Assembly: GCF_018717645.1 (NCBI RefSeq)
Contig: NZ_JAFLHG010000010.1
Span: forward strand, 62,001 to 126,000
Length of the DNA stretch: 64,000 nt
Source of the DNA: Microbacterium flavum
GTDB lineage: Bacteria > Actinomycetota > Actinomycetes > Actinomycetales > Microbacteriaceae
Direction: 5' to 3'
In this document: positions 55,114 through 64,000 of the stretch, piece after piece
Position numbering within the stretch: position 1 is the stretch's first letter
Layout of the letters: every line of letters begins with the position of its first letter
The notes under the pieces: model-generated
The model's input: only the letters and a program-made list of their open reading frames with translations
What the model was told of the DNA's origin: nothing
The model's database searches: none
Translations under genes and position numbers: made by a program

Positions 55114-57207
55114 TCAGCGGATGCTGTTCTCGGGCCCGTGGCTGTGACCGCCGCCGGCGCCCTGCTTCAGCTGCACGTTCTGCATCTGGTACAGGAACTC
55201 GACGTTGCTGCCCGTCTCCTTGAGCTTGCCGAGGACGACCTCGAGGGCCTGCTGGGGGTCGAGACCGGCGAGCGCGCGACGCAGCTTCCAGGTGATCTTG
55301 ACCTCGTCGGGGCTCAGCAGCATCTCCTCGCGACGCGTCGACGAGGCGTTCACGTCGACGGCGGGGAAGATGCGCTTGTCGGCGAGCTGGCGCGACAGGC
55401 GCAGTTCGCTGTTGCCCGTGCCCTTGAACTCCTCGAAGATGACCTCGTCCATCTTGGACCCGGTCTCCACGAGCGCCGTCGCGAGAATCGTCAGCGAGCC
55501 GCCGTTCTCGATGTTGCGCGCCGCACCGAAGAAGCGCTTGGGCGGGTAGAGCGCCGAGGCGTCCACGCCTCCGGAGAGCACGCGACCGCTCGTCGGCGCC
55601 GAGATGTTGTAGGCCCGGCTCAGACGCGTGATCGAGTCGAGGAGCACGACGACATCGCGACCGAGCTCGACGAGGCGCTTGGCACGCTCGATGGCGAGCT
55701 CGGCGACCGTCGTGTGGTCCTCGGCCGGGCGGTCGAAGGTCGAGGCGATGACCTCGCCCTTCACCGTGCGCTGCATGTCGGTGACCTCTTCGGGGCGCTC
55801 GTCGACGAGCACGACCATGAGGTGGACCTCGGGGTTGTTGTTCGCGATCGCGTTCGCGATCTGCTGGAGGACGATCGTCTTGCCGGCCTTGGGCGGCGCG
55901 ACGATGAGTCCGCGCTGGCCCTTGCCGACCGGGGCGACGAGGTCGATGATCCGCTGGGTGAGCTTCTCGGGAGCCGTCTCCATGCGCAGGCGCTCCTGCG
56001 GGTAGAGGGGGGTCAGCTCACCGAACTCGACGCGGTTCGCGGCATCCTCGACGGACAGGCCGTTGATGGCGTCGACCTTCACGAGTGCGTTGTACTTCTG
56101 GCGGCTCGACTGCTCGCCCTCACGGGGCTGCTTGATGGCGCCGACGACGGCGTCGCCCTTGCGCAGGTTGTACTTCTTCACCTGACCCAGGGAGACGTAC
56201 ACGTCGCTCGCACCGGGGAGGTACCCCGTCGTGCGCACGAAGGCGTAGTTGTCGAGGACGTCGAGGATGCCGGCGATCGGGATGAGGACGTCGTCCTCGC
56301 CGATCTCGGTGTCGAACTCGTCGCCCGCTCCGTTCTGGCCGCGGCGCTTGCCCCGCTGACGGCCCCGACCGGCGCCCTGCTCGTCGCCGTTGCCGTTGTT
56401 GCCGTTGGCGTTGGCGGCGTTGCTGTTGCCGGCGTTTCCTGCGGCGGGCGCCTCAGCCTCGCCGCGCTCAGCGGGCGCATCCTGGCCGTTCTGCGGCGTG
56501 TTCTGCGCGTCGGACTTGCCGCGGTTGCGGCTGCGGCTGCGCGAACGGCTGCGCGATCGGCTGGGCGTCTCGCCTTCGCCGGCGTCGGACTTCTCTCCGC
56601 CCTCGGCCGAGGCGTCGCCCGCAGGGGCTCCCTCGTCGGTGGCGGTCGCCTCGGGAGCCTCATCGGCCTTCGGGGCGTCGGTCTGCGGGGCGTCGGCGGT
56701 CTCGGCGGCGGCATCGGCCGGCGCTTCTGCGACCTGCTCCGCCGCGGCGTCGGTCTTCTCGGCGTCGGTCTTCTCGGCCTCAGCGGGCTCGGCGGGGATG
56801 TCGCTGCTCTTCGCGCGGCGCGGTGCGCGCTTGCGCGGCGCCCTCTTCGGCGCGGGCTCCTCGGCGGGAGCGGCCTCGTCGGCGGGAGCGGCCTCGTCGG
56901 CGGGAGCGGCCTCGTCGGCAGCGGGCGCCTCCGCAGGCGCAGCATCCTCGACGGCGGGCTCCGCGGCGGGAGCGGTCTCCTCGACGGGCGCAGCATCCTC
57001 GGCGGGCGCAGCATCCTCGGCGGGCGCAGCATCCTCGGCGGCGGGCTCCTCGGCGGGAGCGGCCTCCTCGGCGGCGGGCTCCTCCACGGGCGCGGCCTCC
57101 TCGGCCGGCGCCTCGGCGGCGGTGTCGGTGTTCTCGGTCACCGGGGCCGCGGCATCCTCGCGCGGGGTCTCGGTGCCGTCGGTGTCGATCTCGGAAAGGG
57201 ACTCCAC
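55114..57207 (-). CDS. rho: transcription termination factor Rho with long disordered N-terminus
   Basis: A 697-residue Rho from GTG 57207, chosen because AAGGAG lies seven bases upstream; longer readings have none. Residues 1-300 are low-complexity: Ala/Glu/Pro/Asp repeats (20-118), a basic patch KRAPRKRAPRRAK (121-133), an SR-dipeptide run (216-227), then Asn/Gly and Arg-rich segments. The RNA-binding cold-shock-like domain (about 303-380) and the hexameric ATPase follow (Walker A PPKAGKT, 438-444; VVLLDSITRL). I cannot see the N-terminal LPELKALA-type helical bundle of other Rho proteins. It heads the rho-prfA unit. Confidence 0.97.
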   Translation of the reverse strand: MESLSEIDTDGTETPREDAAAPVTENTDTAAEAPAEEAAPVEEPAAEEAAPAEEPAAEDAAPAEDAAPAEDAAPVEETAPAAEPAVEDAAPAEAPAADEAAPADEAAPADEAAPAEEPAPKRAPRKRAPRRAKSSDIPAEPAEAEKTDAEKTDAAAEQVAEAPADAAAETADAPQTDAPKADEAPEATATDEGAPAGDASAEGGEKSDAGEGETPSRSRSRSRSRSRNRGKSDAQNTPQNGQDAPAERGEAEAPAAGNAGNSNAANANGNNGNGDEQGAGRGRQRGKRRGQNGAGDEFDTEIGEDDVLIPIAGILDVLDNYAFVRTTGYLPGASDVYVSLGQVKKYNLRKGDAVVGAIKQPREGEQSSRQKYNALVKVDAINGLSVEDAANRVEFGELTPLYPQERLRMETAPEKLTQRIIDLVAPVGKGQRGLIVAPPKAGKTIVLQQIANAIANNNPEVHLMVVLVDERPEEVTDMQRTVKGEVIASTFDRPAEDHTTVAELAIERAKRLVELGRDVVVLLDSITRLSRAYNISAPTSGRVLSGGVDASALYPPKRFFGAARNIENGGSLTILATALVETGSKMDEVIFEEFKGTGNSELRLSRQLADKRIFPAVDVNASSTRREEMLLSPDEVKITWKLRRALAGLDPQQALEVVLGKLKETGSNVEFLYQMQNVQLKQGAGGGHSHGPENSIR

Positions 57208-57287
57208 GAGTTCTCCTTCAATGGGGATGTGGACAGGACAGATCCGCACAGGCGCCGTCCACGACAGGCGTTACCCCACGGCTGTCG

Positions 57288-57306
57288 AACGACCGAAGAG
57301 GTCGTT
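57288..57306 (-). promoter_or_regulatory. hairpin in the rho leader
   Basis: AACGACC / GGTCGTT arms around a five-base loop, 81 bp upstream of the rho start and inside the 152-bp thrB-rho gap. On the minus strand it could end thrB transcription or act as part of a Rho autoregulatory leader. No U-tract. Confidence 0.45.
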
Positions 57307-57359
57307 GCAGGGTGCAGGGGGATCGTGCGGGGTTCGCAGAATTGCGACGAAGGCCAGAC

Positions 57360-58382
57360 TCACGGACCAGCCGTGGAACCCTCCGTATTGTCCCTCACTG
57401 TACCACCCTTGACATCGACGGCGAGCAAGCGCGGGTCCCACGGAGTGTCCGAGACGGATGCCGCGAAACGCACCGCCTCCAGGCGCTGTCCGGGGCCGTC
57501 GGCGAGCACCAGGACGCTGGGTCCCGCACCCGACACGACTGCTGCGAACCCCTCGGCGCGCAGCGCGCGGACGAGCGCGTCGGTCTCCGGCATGGCCTGC
57601 GCACGGTAGGACTGGTGCAGCTTGTCCTCGGTGGCGGCCAGGAGCAGCTCCGGACTCTGCGTCAGCGCGGCGATGAGCAGGGCCGACCGCGAGACGTTGA
57701 AGACGGCATCCTCGCGGGGCACCTGGAGCGGCGCCAGACCGCGCGCGACGGACGTCGACATCGTGAACTCGGGGACGAAGACGAGCGGCGAGACACCGCG
57801 GTGGACGAGGAGCTTCTTGTGCTGCGGTCCGTTCTCGTCGACCCATGCGATCGTGAGGCCGCCGAACAGTGCCGGAGCCACGTTGTCGGGGTGACCCTCG
57901 AGCTCGGTCGCGAGGCGCAGCAGCATGTCGGCGCCGAACTCGACGTCGCCGGCGAGGAGCCCCTTCGCCGCGAGCAGGCCGGCCACGACCGCGGCGCCCG
58001 AGGACCCCATGCCGCGACCGTGCGGGATCGCGTTGTGCGCGACCAGTCGGATCCCGGGCATCTCGCGCCCGACCGCCTCGAACGCGTACGCCATCGAGCG
58101 GACGACGAGGTGGGAGCCGTCGGTGGGCACCTCCCCCGCGCCCTCGCCCGAGACGATGATCTCGAGCCCGGGCTCCGGAAGCGCCGTCACGACGAGCTCG
58201 TCGTGGACGCTCAGCGCGAGGCCGAGGGTGTCGAAGCCGGGCCCGAGGTTCGCGCTCGTCGCGGGAACACGGACGGCGACCGAGCGCCCTTCGACAGGCT
58301 CAGGGACCGAGACAGGCTCAGGGACCGAGACAGGCTCAGGGACCGAGACAGGCTCAGGGACCGAGACCGAGGCGCCGGTCAT
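57360..58382 (-). CDS. thrB: homoserine kinase with repetitive N-terminal extension
   Basis: A 340-residue GHMP kinase. Catalytic parts are normal: [16 protein letters not shown], the ATP loop [14 protein letters not shown] and the C-terminal [14 protein letters not shown]. It phosphorylates homoserine on the way to threonine. The first ~33 residues are an added tail, MTGAS followed by four VSVPEP units and VEGR, encoded by a perfect 18-bp tandem repeat that ends in a dispersed-repeat-like core. The ATG overlaps the thrC stop (ATGA), so the tail cannot be avoided by choosing a later linked start. Confidence 0.96.
   Translation of the reverse strand: MTGASVSVPEPVSVPEPVSVPEPVSVPEPVEGRSVAVRVPATSANLGPGFDTLGLALSVHDELVVTALPEPGLEIIVSGEGAGEVPTDGSHLVVRSMAYAFEAVGREMPGIRLVAHNAIPHGRGMGSSGAAVVAGLLAAKGLLAGDVEFGADMLLRLATELEGHPDNVAPALFGGLTIAWVDENGPQHKKLLVHRGVSPLVFVPEFTMSTSVARGLAPLQVPREDAVFNVSRSALLIAALTQSPELLLAATEDKLHQSYRAQAMPETDALVRALRAEGFAAVVSGAGPSVLVLADGPGQRLEAVRFAASVSDTPWDPRLLAVDVKGGTVRDNTEGSTAGP
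58287..58364. repeat. REP-like core with four perfect 18-bp tandem repeats
   Basis: CCCTTCGACAGGCTCAGGG (58287-58305) resembles a short dispersed repeat seen in many high-GC genomes. It merges into four identical copies of GACAGGCTCAGGGACCGA (58293-58310, -58328, -58346, -58364). The array encodes the VSVPEP units of ThrB. Confidence 0.9.
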
Positions 58383-59449
58383 GCCAGATCGAGCACCGAG
58401 GCGACCTCGGAGGTGGTCGCGTCGACGACGGTGGGCTCGACCTCGCTGCCGTCGGCGTTGCGCAACGCCCACTGCGGGTCCTTCAGGCCATGGCCGGTGA
58501 CGGTGAGGACGACCTTCGCGCCGGCGGGGATGATGCCGGCCTCGGCCCGGTCGAGCAGGCCCGCGACGCTGATCGCGGAACCGGGCTCGACGAAGACGCC
58601 GGCGGTGGATGCCAGAAGCTTCTGCGCCGCGAGGATCTTGTCGTCCGAGATCGCGCCGAACCATCCGTCGGTCGCGTCCCGGGCCTCGAGGGCGAGCTCC
58701 CACGAGGCGGGGTTCCCGATCCGGATCGCGGAGGCGACCGTCTCGGGGTTCTTGACGATCTCGCCGCGCACGAGCGGCGCGGAGCCCTCCGCCTGGAAGC
58801 CGAACATCCGGGGCACGCGCGTCGAGACGCCGCGCTCGGCCTCTTCACGGTAGCCACGCGTGTACGCGGTGTAGTTGCCCGCGTTCCCGACGGGGATGAA
58901 GTGGAAGTCCGGGGCATCCCCGAGCTGCGAGACGACCTCGTAGGCCGCCGTCTTCTGCCCCTCGATGCGGTCGGGGTTGACGGAGTTGACGAGGTGCACG
59001 GGGTAGTTGTCGGCGAGTTCGCGCGCGATCTCGAGGCAGTCGTCGAAGTTGCCGCGCACCTGGATGAGCCGGCCCCCGTGGATGACGGCCTGGCTGAGCT
59101 TGCCCATCGCGATCTTGCCCTCGGGCACGAGGACGGCCGCGGTGATCCCGGCGTGCGCCGCGTAGGCGGCGGCCGACGCGGACGTGTTGCCTGTCGAGGC
59201 GCAGATCACGGCCTTGGCGCCGTGCTCGACCGCGCGCGAGAGCGCGACGGTCATGCCGCGGTCCTTGAAGGACCCGGTGGGGTTCATGCCCTCGAACTTC
59301 ACGTAGACGTCCGCACCCGTCATCTGCGACAGCGCCGCCGCGGGGATGAGCGGCGTGCCGCCCTCACCGAGGGTGACGACGGTCGAGGCGTCGGTGACGC
59401 CCAGTCGGTCGGCGAACTCTCGCAGGACTCCCTGCCACACGTGGACCAT
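58379..59449 (-). CDS. thrC: threonine synthase
   Basis: A 356-residue PLP enzyme from ATG 59449 ([12 protein letters not shown]), the short type found in actinobacteria. The PLP lysine is K62 in GSFKDRG, with [15 protein letters not shown] and [15 protein letters not shown] forming the cofactor and substrate pockets. It converts O-phosphohomoserine to threonine. It lies 35 bp after hom and overlaps thrB by ATGA. The long frame upstream of the ATG is a shadow of hom. Confidence 0.97.
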   Translation of the reverse strand: MVHVWQGVLREFADRLGVTDASTVVTLGEGGTPLIPAAALSQMTGADVYVKFEGMNPTGSFKDRGMTVALSRAVEHGAKAVICASTGNTSASAAAYAAHAGITAAVLVPEGKIAMGKLSQAVIHGGRLIQVRGNFDDCLEIARELADNYPVHLVNSVNPDRIEGQKTAAYEVVSQLGDAPDFHFIPVGNAGNYTAYTRGYREEAERGVSTRVPRMFGFQAEGSAPLVRGEIVKNPETVASAIRIGNPASWELALEARDATDGWFGAISDDKILAAQKLLASTAGVFVEPGSAISVAGLLDRAEAGIIPAGAKVVLTVTGHGLKDPQWALRNADGSEVEPTVVDATTSEVASVLDLA

Positions 59450-59484
59450 TTCCGTCTCCTTCTGCCCGGACCGACGTCCGGACC

Positions 59485-60810
59485 TTACTCGCCTTCGACC
59501 CGCAGAACCGACACGACGCGCGCGACGACGTCGCTCGCCGCGAGGCGGTCGACCGTCTCGCTGAGGTCCTGCTCGAGGGCGCTGTGGGTTCCGATCACGA
59601 GGCGGGCGGTGCCCGGCTCGCCGTTCGCCTCGTTCAGCACGGTCTGCAGCGCGGTCGCGATCGACACGCTCCGCTCGCTGAGGATGCCGGCGACCGTCGC
59701 CAGCACGCCCGGCTCGTCCGCCACCTCGAGGGTGATCTGATAGCGCGTGGTGACGCGGCCGATGGGGAGGACGGGCAGGTTCGCCCGGGTCGACTCCCCG
59801 ACCCCCACGCCGCCGGCGATGTGTCGGCGCGCGGCCGAGACGACGTCGCCGAGGACGGCGGATGCCGTCTGCACGCCGCCCGCGCCGGCGCCGTAGAACA
59901 TGAGGTTCCCGGCGGCCTCGGCCTCGACGAACACCGCGTTGTTCGCGCCGTGGACGGAGGCGAGCGGGTGCTCGCGCGAGATCAGGGCCGGGTAGACGCG
60001 CACCGAGATCGCCTCGCCGCTCGGCGACTCGTCCGCGCCGTCGAGACGCTCGCACACGGCGAGGAGCTTGACGACGTAGCCGGCGCCGCGCGCGGCATCC
60101 ATCACGGCCTTATCGATCGAGGTGATGCCCTCGCGGTGCACGGCATCGACGGGGACGGCGGTGTGGAAGGCGAGGGAGGCGAGGATCGCGGCCTTCTGGG
60201 CGGCGTCGAACCCCTCCACGTCGGCGGTCGGATCGGCTTCCGCGTAGCCGGCCGCCTGCGCGTCGGCGAGGACGTCCGCGAAGTCGGACCCCTCGCGGTC
60301 CATCCGGTCCAGGATGTAGTTCGTCGTGCCGTTGACGATGCCCATGATGCGCCGCACGCGGTCGCCGGCGAGCGAATCGCGCAGCGGCCGGATGATGGGG
60401 ATCGCGCCGGCGGCGGCGGCCTCGTAATAGACGGAGGCGCCGACCTGGTCGGCCGCGTCGAAGATCTCGGGCCCGTGGGTCGCGAGCAGGGCCTTGTTGG
60501 CCGTCACGACGTCGGCGCCGGAGGTGAGCGCGAGGAGGATCTGCTCGCGGGCGGGCTCGATGCCGCCCATGAGCTCGATGACGATGTCGGCCCCGACGAT
60601 CAGGCCCTCGGCATCCGTCGTGAAGAGCTCCCGCGGCAGCTCGACGTCGCGCGGGGCGTCGACGTCGCGCACCGCGATGCCCACGAGATCCAGCGCGGCG
60701 CCGGCGCGATCGGCCAGCTCGTCGGCGTGGCGGATCAGGAGGCCCGCGACCTGGGAGCCGACGGCTCCGGCCCCGAGCAGCGCGACGCGCAGACGGCGGT
60801 AGTCGGTCAT
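59485..60810 (-). CDS. hom: homoserine dehydrogenase
   Basis: A 441-residue enzyme from ATG 60810. The NAD(P) site is [13 protein letters not shown], the catalytic core includes [19 protein letters not shown] and [15 protein letters not shown]-terminal ACT domain (about 355-430) implies feedback inhibition by threonine. It reduces aspartate semialdehyde to homoserine. The start overlaps the lysA stop (ATGA), which couples the lysine and threonine branches. Confidence 0.97.
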   Translation of the reverse strand: MTDYRRLRVALLGAGAVGSQVAGLLIRHADELADRAGAALDLVGIAVRDVDAPRDVELPRELFTTDAEGLIVGADIVIELMGGIEPAREQILLALTSGADVVTANKALLATHGPEIFDAADQVGASVYYEAAAAGAIPIIRPLRDSLAGDRVRRIMGIVNGTTNYILDRMDREGSDFADVLADAQAAGYAEADPTADVEGFDAAQKAAILASLAFHTAVPVDAVHREGITSIDKAVMDAARGAGYVVKLLAVCERLDGADESPSGEAISVRVYPALISREHPLASVHGANNAVFVEAEAAGNLMFYGAGAGGVQTASAVLGDVVSAARRHIAGGVGVGESTRANLPVLPIGRVTTRYQITLEVADEPGVLATVAGILSERSVSIATALQTVLNEANGEPGTARLVIGTHSALEQDLSETVDRLAASDVVARVVSVLRVEGE

Positions 60811-62276
60811 GCGGATTCCTCCCCGTGGGTGGATACAGAGGCGGATGCAGAGGTGGACGCGGAGCCCGGCGCCGGGATTCCGAGGTCGCGGGCGAGAAGG
60901 TCCTCGACCGTCTCGCCGCGGACGATCACCCGCGCGGAGCCTCCGGAGACGGCGACGACGGGCGGCCTCGGGACGTAGTTGTAGTTGTTCGCGAGCGAGA
61001 AGCAGTAGGCGCCGGTGGCGGGAACGGCCAGGAGATCGCCGGGAGTGATGTCTCCCGGCAGGTACTCGGCATCCACGACGATGTCCCCCGACTCGCAGTG
61101 CCGACCCACGACGCGGGCGAGGACGGGCGCCGCATCGGAGGCGCGCGAGGCGATCCGCGCGGAGTACTGCGCGCCGTACAGCGCGGGGCGGGCGTTGTCG
61201 CTCATGCCGCCGTCGACGCTGACGTACACGCGCTCGAGGTCCTCGGAGACGGTCACCGGCTTCACCGTGCCGACCTCGTACAGGGTCACTCCGGCGCGGC
61301 CGACGATCGCTCGTCCGGGCTCGAAGGCGAGGTTCGGCAGGGGCACCCCGCGCACCTCGCACTCCCGGGCGACGGCGTCCACGATCCCCTCCGCGAGGTC
61401 ATGGATCGGGGTCGGGGTGTCCACCGAGGTGTAGGCGATGCCGAAGCCGCCGCCGAGGTTCAGGACCGGCAGGTCGCCCCCGGCGAGCAGGTCGGCGTAC
61501 AGGTCGACGAGCCGCGACGCGGATTCGGCGAACCCCGACGTGCCGAAGATCTGCGACCCGATGTGGCAGTGCAGCCCGACGAGCGCCAGCGACGGAAGCT
61601 CGCGGATGCGCTCGGCCGCGCCCACGGCAGCGGAAAGGGAGAAGCCGAACTTCTGGTCCTCGTGCGCCGTCGCGAGAAAGTCGTGCGTCTCGGCGTGAAC
61701 CCCCGTGTTGACGCGGATGAGGACGCTCTGCGCGTCCTCCCCGGTGCGGCCGAGACGCTCGGCGACGGCGGCGAGGCGCTCGATCTCGATCATCGAGTCG
61801 ACGACGATCGACCCGATGCCGATCTCGACGGCGCGCTCGAGCTCGGCCACGGACTTGTTGTTGCCGTGCAGGCCGAGGCGCGCGGGATCGGCGCCGGCCG
61901 CGAGTGCGACCGCCAGCTCTCCCCCGGTGGCGACATCGACCGCGAGACCCTCGGCGGTGACCCAGCGCACGACCTCGGTCGACAGGAAGGCCTTGCTCGC
62001 GTAATAGACGCGCGCCCGGATGCCGTGGCGCGCGGTGGCCGCGTCGAAGGCGGCCTTCACCTCGCGGGCGCGGGTGCGGACGCCGTCCTCGTCGAGGACG
62101 TACAGCGGCGTGCCGAACCGCTCCCGCAGGACGCTCGCCGCCACCCCGCCGACGGCGAGTTCACCGTGCGCGTCGCGCTCGGCGGACTCCGGCCACACCG
62201 CGTCGGCCAGCGCGTTCGCGTCATCCGGGACGGCGAGCCACGCAGGAACGAGCGGACGGTCGGGAGTAGCGGACAC
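60807..62276 (-). CDS. lysA: diaminopimelate decarboxylase
   Basis: A 489-residue PLP enzyme started at GTG 62276 (MSATPDRPLVP). A TTG at 62348 is in frame but touches the -10 box and lies upstream of the expected transcription start, so it is rejected. The PLP lysine is in YYASKAF, and GLHCHIGSQI, NLGGGFG and EPGRAIVG are present. It makes L-lysine from meso-diaminopimelate. The C-terminus ends in a Ser/Ala/Thr-rich tail. First gene of lysA-hom-thrC-thrB. Confidence 0.96.
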   Translation of the reverse strand: MSATPDRPLVPAWLAVPDDANALADAVWPESAERDAHGELAVGGVAASVLRERFGTPLYVLDEDGVRTRAREVKAAFDAATARHGIRARVYYASKAFLSTEVVRWVTAEGLAVDVATGGELAVALAAGADPARLGLHGNNKSVAELERAVEIGIGSIVVDSMIEIERLAAVAERLGRTGEDAQSVLIRVNTGVHAETHDFLATAHEDQKFGFSLSAAVGAAERIRELPSLALVGLHCHIGSQIFGTSGFAESASRLVDLYADLLAGGDLPVLNLGGGFGIAYTSVDTPTPIHDLAEGIVDAVARECEVRGVPLPNLAFEPGRAIVGRAGVTLYEVGTVKPVTVSEDLERVYVSVDGGMSDNARPALYGAQYSARIASRASDAAPVLARVVGRHCESGDIVVDAEYLPGDITPGDLLAVPATGAYCFSLANNYNYVPRPPVVAVSGGSARVIVRGETVEDLLARDLGIPAPGSASTSASASVSTHGEESA

Positions 62277-62348
62277 GCGCAGAAGAACCAATCGGACGGG
62301 ATCACGGACGGGCACGGGAGCGGCGCCGGCCCGGCAGAAGTGACTCAA

Positions 62349-62354
62349 AGTCTA
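62349..62354 (-). promoter_or_regulatory. -10 box (TAGACT) of the lysA-hom-thrC-thrB operon
   Basis: Minus-strand TAGACT, placing transcription start near 62342 and giving lysA a leader of about 66 nt. An inverted repeat CCGCAT-N12-ATGCGG (62363-62386) brackets the presumed -35 region and could be an operator. Confidence 0.5.
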
Positions 62355-62481
62355 GGGCACCGCCGCATGCCGGCCCGCGTATGCGGATACTGCACGGCCC
62401 CGTCGCCTCCGCGCCGCCGTTCTGCTGCATCGGGGCACTCCCGCGTGGCAGTTCTGCGGACAGATCATGCCGCGTGCAGGA

Positions 62482-63312
62482 TCAGGGGCAGGTGCCCTTC
62501 TCCTGCGCCGCACCGTCGCGGGTGATCGCGCTGTCGATCTCGAAATCGGCGACGACCTGCTCGCGCGCCACCGTGACACCCGTCAGCTCGACCGCCTTCG
62601 GGAGCCGGTCGGCGATGCACACATCCCAGTCCCGCAGCACGGTGGAGGCGAGGGCTCCGAACTGCTGGCGGAGCGCGTCGGCCGTGACCTCCGCGCCACC
62701 CAGGCGCAGGCTCGCGGGGGTGAGCACGATGTCGCCGCCGGACGCGCTCGGGGTGAGGGCGACGCCGACCGGGATCTCCACCGTGAACAGCTGCAGGGAG
62801 AACTCCGCCGCGAGGTCGGGCGCGTCGATCACGACGGTCGACGCCGGGAAGTCGGGCACGTTCGCGAGCAGGGTCTGCAGCTGCGACTGGTCGAGCGTCA
62901 CCGTCGCGTGCCCCCCGCTCCACTCGCCGTCGTGGATGTTCACGTCCTGAGCGCTGACGGTGACATCGCCCGTGATCCCCTGCAGGGGCACGTCCTGCGA
63001 CGAGATCGACACCTTGCCGAGGCTCCCGACGATGAGCTGCGGCAGGAGAGGGCCGGGGATGTCGATGTCGATCTGCTGGTCGACGGGCAGGTCGAGCTGA
63101 CGCGTGACCTGCTCGCGGATCGTCCGCTCGACGATGCTCCGCGCGATGTATTCGCCTGCGAACCACGCCGCCACGGCGAGCGCGATCACCACGAGGAGCG
63201 CCACGAGCCACGGCCAGCGGCGGCGGCGCGGACGGGTGGCGGCGGCATCCGTCGACAGGACCCATCGCGCGCCGGGGTCCGGCAGCGGCTGGGTCGGGTG
63301 CTGGTCGCTCAT
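62482..63312 (-). CDS. DUF2993 (LmeA-like) lipid-binding-fold protein
   Basis: A 276-residue protein from ATG 63312. The cytoplasmic N-terminus (with RPRRRRWPW) leads to one membrane helix (about 35-57) and an extracytoplasmic domain of DUF2993 type, including RQLDLPVDQQIDIDIPGPLLPQL in segments and VTVSAQDVNIHDG. DUF2993 proteins such as mycobacterial LmeA bind phospholipids or act in lipoglycan assembly; the role here is inferred. It starts 14 bp after the argS stop. Confidence 0.88.
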   Translation of the reverse strand: MSDQHPTQPLPDPGARWVLSTDAAATRPRRRRWPWLVALLVVIALAVAAWFAGEYIARSIVERTIREQVTRQLDLPVDQQIDIDIPGPLLPQLIVGSLGKVSISSQDVPLQGITGDVTVSAQDVNIHDGEWSGGHATVTLDQSQLQTLLANVPDFPASTVVIDAPDLAAEFSLQLFTVEIPVGVALTPSASGGDIVLTPASLRLGGAEVTADALRQQFGALASTVLRDWDVCIADRLPKAVELTGVTVAREQVVADFEIDSAITRDGAAQEKGTCP

Positions 63313-63326
63313 CGTCGTGCGCCCCC

Positions 63327-64000
63327 TCACATGCGCTCGGGCGCGCTCACCCCGAGCAGATCGAGGCCGTTGCGCAGCACCTGGCCGGTGGCGTCGTTCA
63401 GCCACAGGCGCGTGCGGTGGAGGTCGGTGACCGGCTCGTCGCCCAGCGGCGTGACGCGGCAGCTGTCGTACCAGCGGTGATAGAGGCTCGCGAGCTCCTC
63501 CAGGTACCGCGCGACGCGGTGCGGCTCGCGCACCTCGGCCGCGAAGGCGACGATGCGGGGGAACTCCTGCAGCGCGCCCAGGAGGGCCGACTCCGTCTCG
63601 TCGGTGAGCAGCTCGGGGGCGAACGCGCTGCGGTCGACGCCCGAGTCGGCGGCGTTGCGCGCGACGTTGTGCGTGCGGGCGTGCGCGTACTGCACGTAGA
63701 AGACGGGGTTGTCGTTCGTCCGCTTCGTGAGGATCTCGGGGTCGAGCGTCAGCGGCGAGTCGGCCGGATAGCGCGCGAGCGAGTAGCGCAGGGCATCCGT
63801 CCCGAGCCAGTCGCGCAGATCGTCGAGCTCGATGATGTTGCCGGCGCGCTTGGACAGCCGCGCGCCGTTGACGGACACGAGCTGCCCGATGAGCACCTCG
63901 ATGTCCTTCTCGGGGTCGTCGCCCGCGGCGCCGGCGAGCGCCTTCAGCCGGTGCACGTAGCCGTGGTGGTCGGCGCCGAGCAGATAGATCTTGTGCGCGT
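63327..64000 (-). CDS. argS: arginyl-tRNA synthetase, 3' part only
   Basis: The C-terminal ~225 residues of ArgRS; the 5' part runs off the window at 64000. Visible are the catalytic [13 protein letters not shown], the KMSKS-like loop RLSKRAGN, and the all-helical anticodon-binding domain with the family end [13 protein letters not shown]. It attaches arginine to tRNA-Arg. argS-lysA-hom order, with a DUF2993 gene inserted, is usual for Microbacteriaceae. Confidence 0.96.
   Translation of the reverse strand, partial: AHKIYLLGADHHGYVHRLKALAGAAGDDPEKDIEVLIGQLVSVNGARLSKRAGNIIELDDLRDWLGTDALRYSLARYPADSPLTLDPEILTKRTNDNPVFYVQYAHARTHNVARNAADSGVDRSAFAPELLTDETESALLGALQEFPRIVAFAAEVREPHRVARYLEELASLYHRWYDSCRVTPLGDEPVTDLHRTRLWLNDATGQVLRNGLDLLGVSAPERM

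Noticed and set aside
53464..57609. A 1,381-codon open frame on the plus strand across prfA and rho
   Set aside because: It is antisense to the holin-like gene, prfA and rho; the apparent Gly/Ser-rich repeats are the complement of the Rho Ala/Glu repeats.
58293..58364. A CRISPR array
   Set aside because: The 18-bp units are contiguous without unique spacers and lie inside the thrB coding start; no cas genes are present.
62277..62348. A longer lysA starting at TTG 62348
   Set aside because: The TTG touches the TAGACT -10 box, so it would lie upstream of the transcription start. The added residues are Pro/Arg/Val-rich and unlike LysA.

Overview
The window is very GC-rich, mostly protein-coding DNA with the gene order and protein families of a high-GC Gram-positive actinobacterium. 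An XPB helicase beside a helicase-associated partner, a lysA-hom-thrC-thrB-rho-prfA block, Rho with a huge disordered N-terminus, a GntR/UTRA regulator and a DUF222-HNH nuclease all point to the Microbacteriaceae, most likely Microbacterium. This assignment is inferred from family resemblance and was not checked against a database. I see no rRNA, tRNA, CRISPR array, integrase, transposase or prophage block.

Layout. 1-7.5 kb: helicase-associated protein (5' end missing) and XPB; a CPBP membrane protease; an OmpR-type two-component system; a lone WXG100 protein. 7.5-14.6 kb: groEL with two CIRCE-type operators, a cold-shock protein, a LytR_C protein with DUF3263, msrB coupled to a nitroreductase with a histone-like tail, a DMT permease and a site-2 protease. 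14.6-19.4 kb: a copper-type YcnI module, then a pyruvate formate-lyase/activase operon behind two identical-core GntR-type operators and a 17-codon leader ORF. 19.4-25.4 kb: dxr, FKBP lipoprotein, acyltransferase, an AbiEi/DUF559 protein, OsmC and asparaginase. 25.4-32.8 kb: a minus-strand operon of a heterodimeric ABC exporter, a PP2C phosphatase and an EccC-like FtsK/SpoIIIE ATPase. 32.9-35.2 kb: two membrane proteins and YaaA. 35.2-44.7 kb: sua5-wecA-atpI-atpBEFHAGDC, all minus strand, with overlapping starts. 44.7-47.4 kb: prmC and the cysK-cysE pair. 47.4-50.9 kb: a three-gene operon (OPA-type antiporter, class-III PLP enzyme, GntR regulator) that I read as candidate phosphoethanolamine use. 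51.1-54 kb: the most accessory-looking part, a DUF222-HNH nuclease with an exact 114-bp internal duplication, an unknown protein with atypical codon use, and a holin-like membrane protein. 54-64 kb: prfA, rho, thrB, thrC, hom, lysA, a DUF2993 lipid-binding protein and the 3' part of argS, all minus strand.

Most genes are ordinary. The main discoveries are regulatory. Many starts lie exactly 6 nt (or 7-10 nt) downstream of a TANNNT -10 box, so leaderless transcription looks common here. The same signature marks two very small ORFs: a 17-codon one whose stop overlaps the pflB start, and a 23-codon one between the site-2 protease and the DMT permease. atpB appears to lack any ATG/GTG/TTG for its conserved N-terminus and probably starts at CTG.
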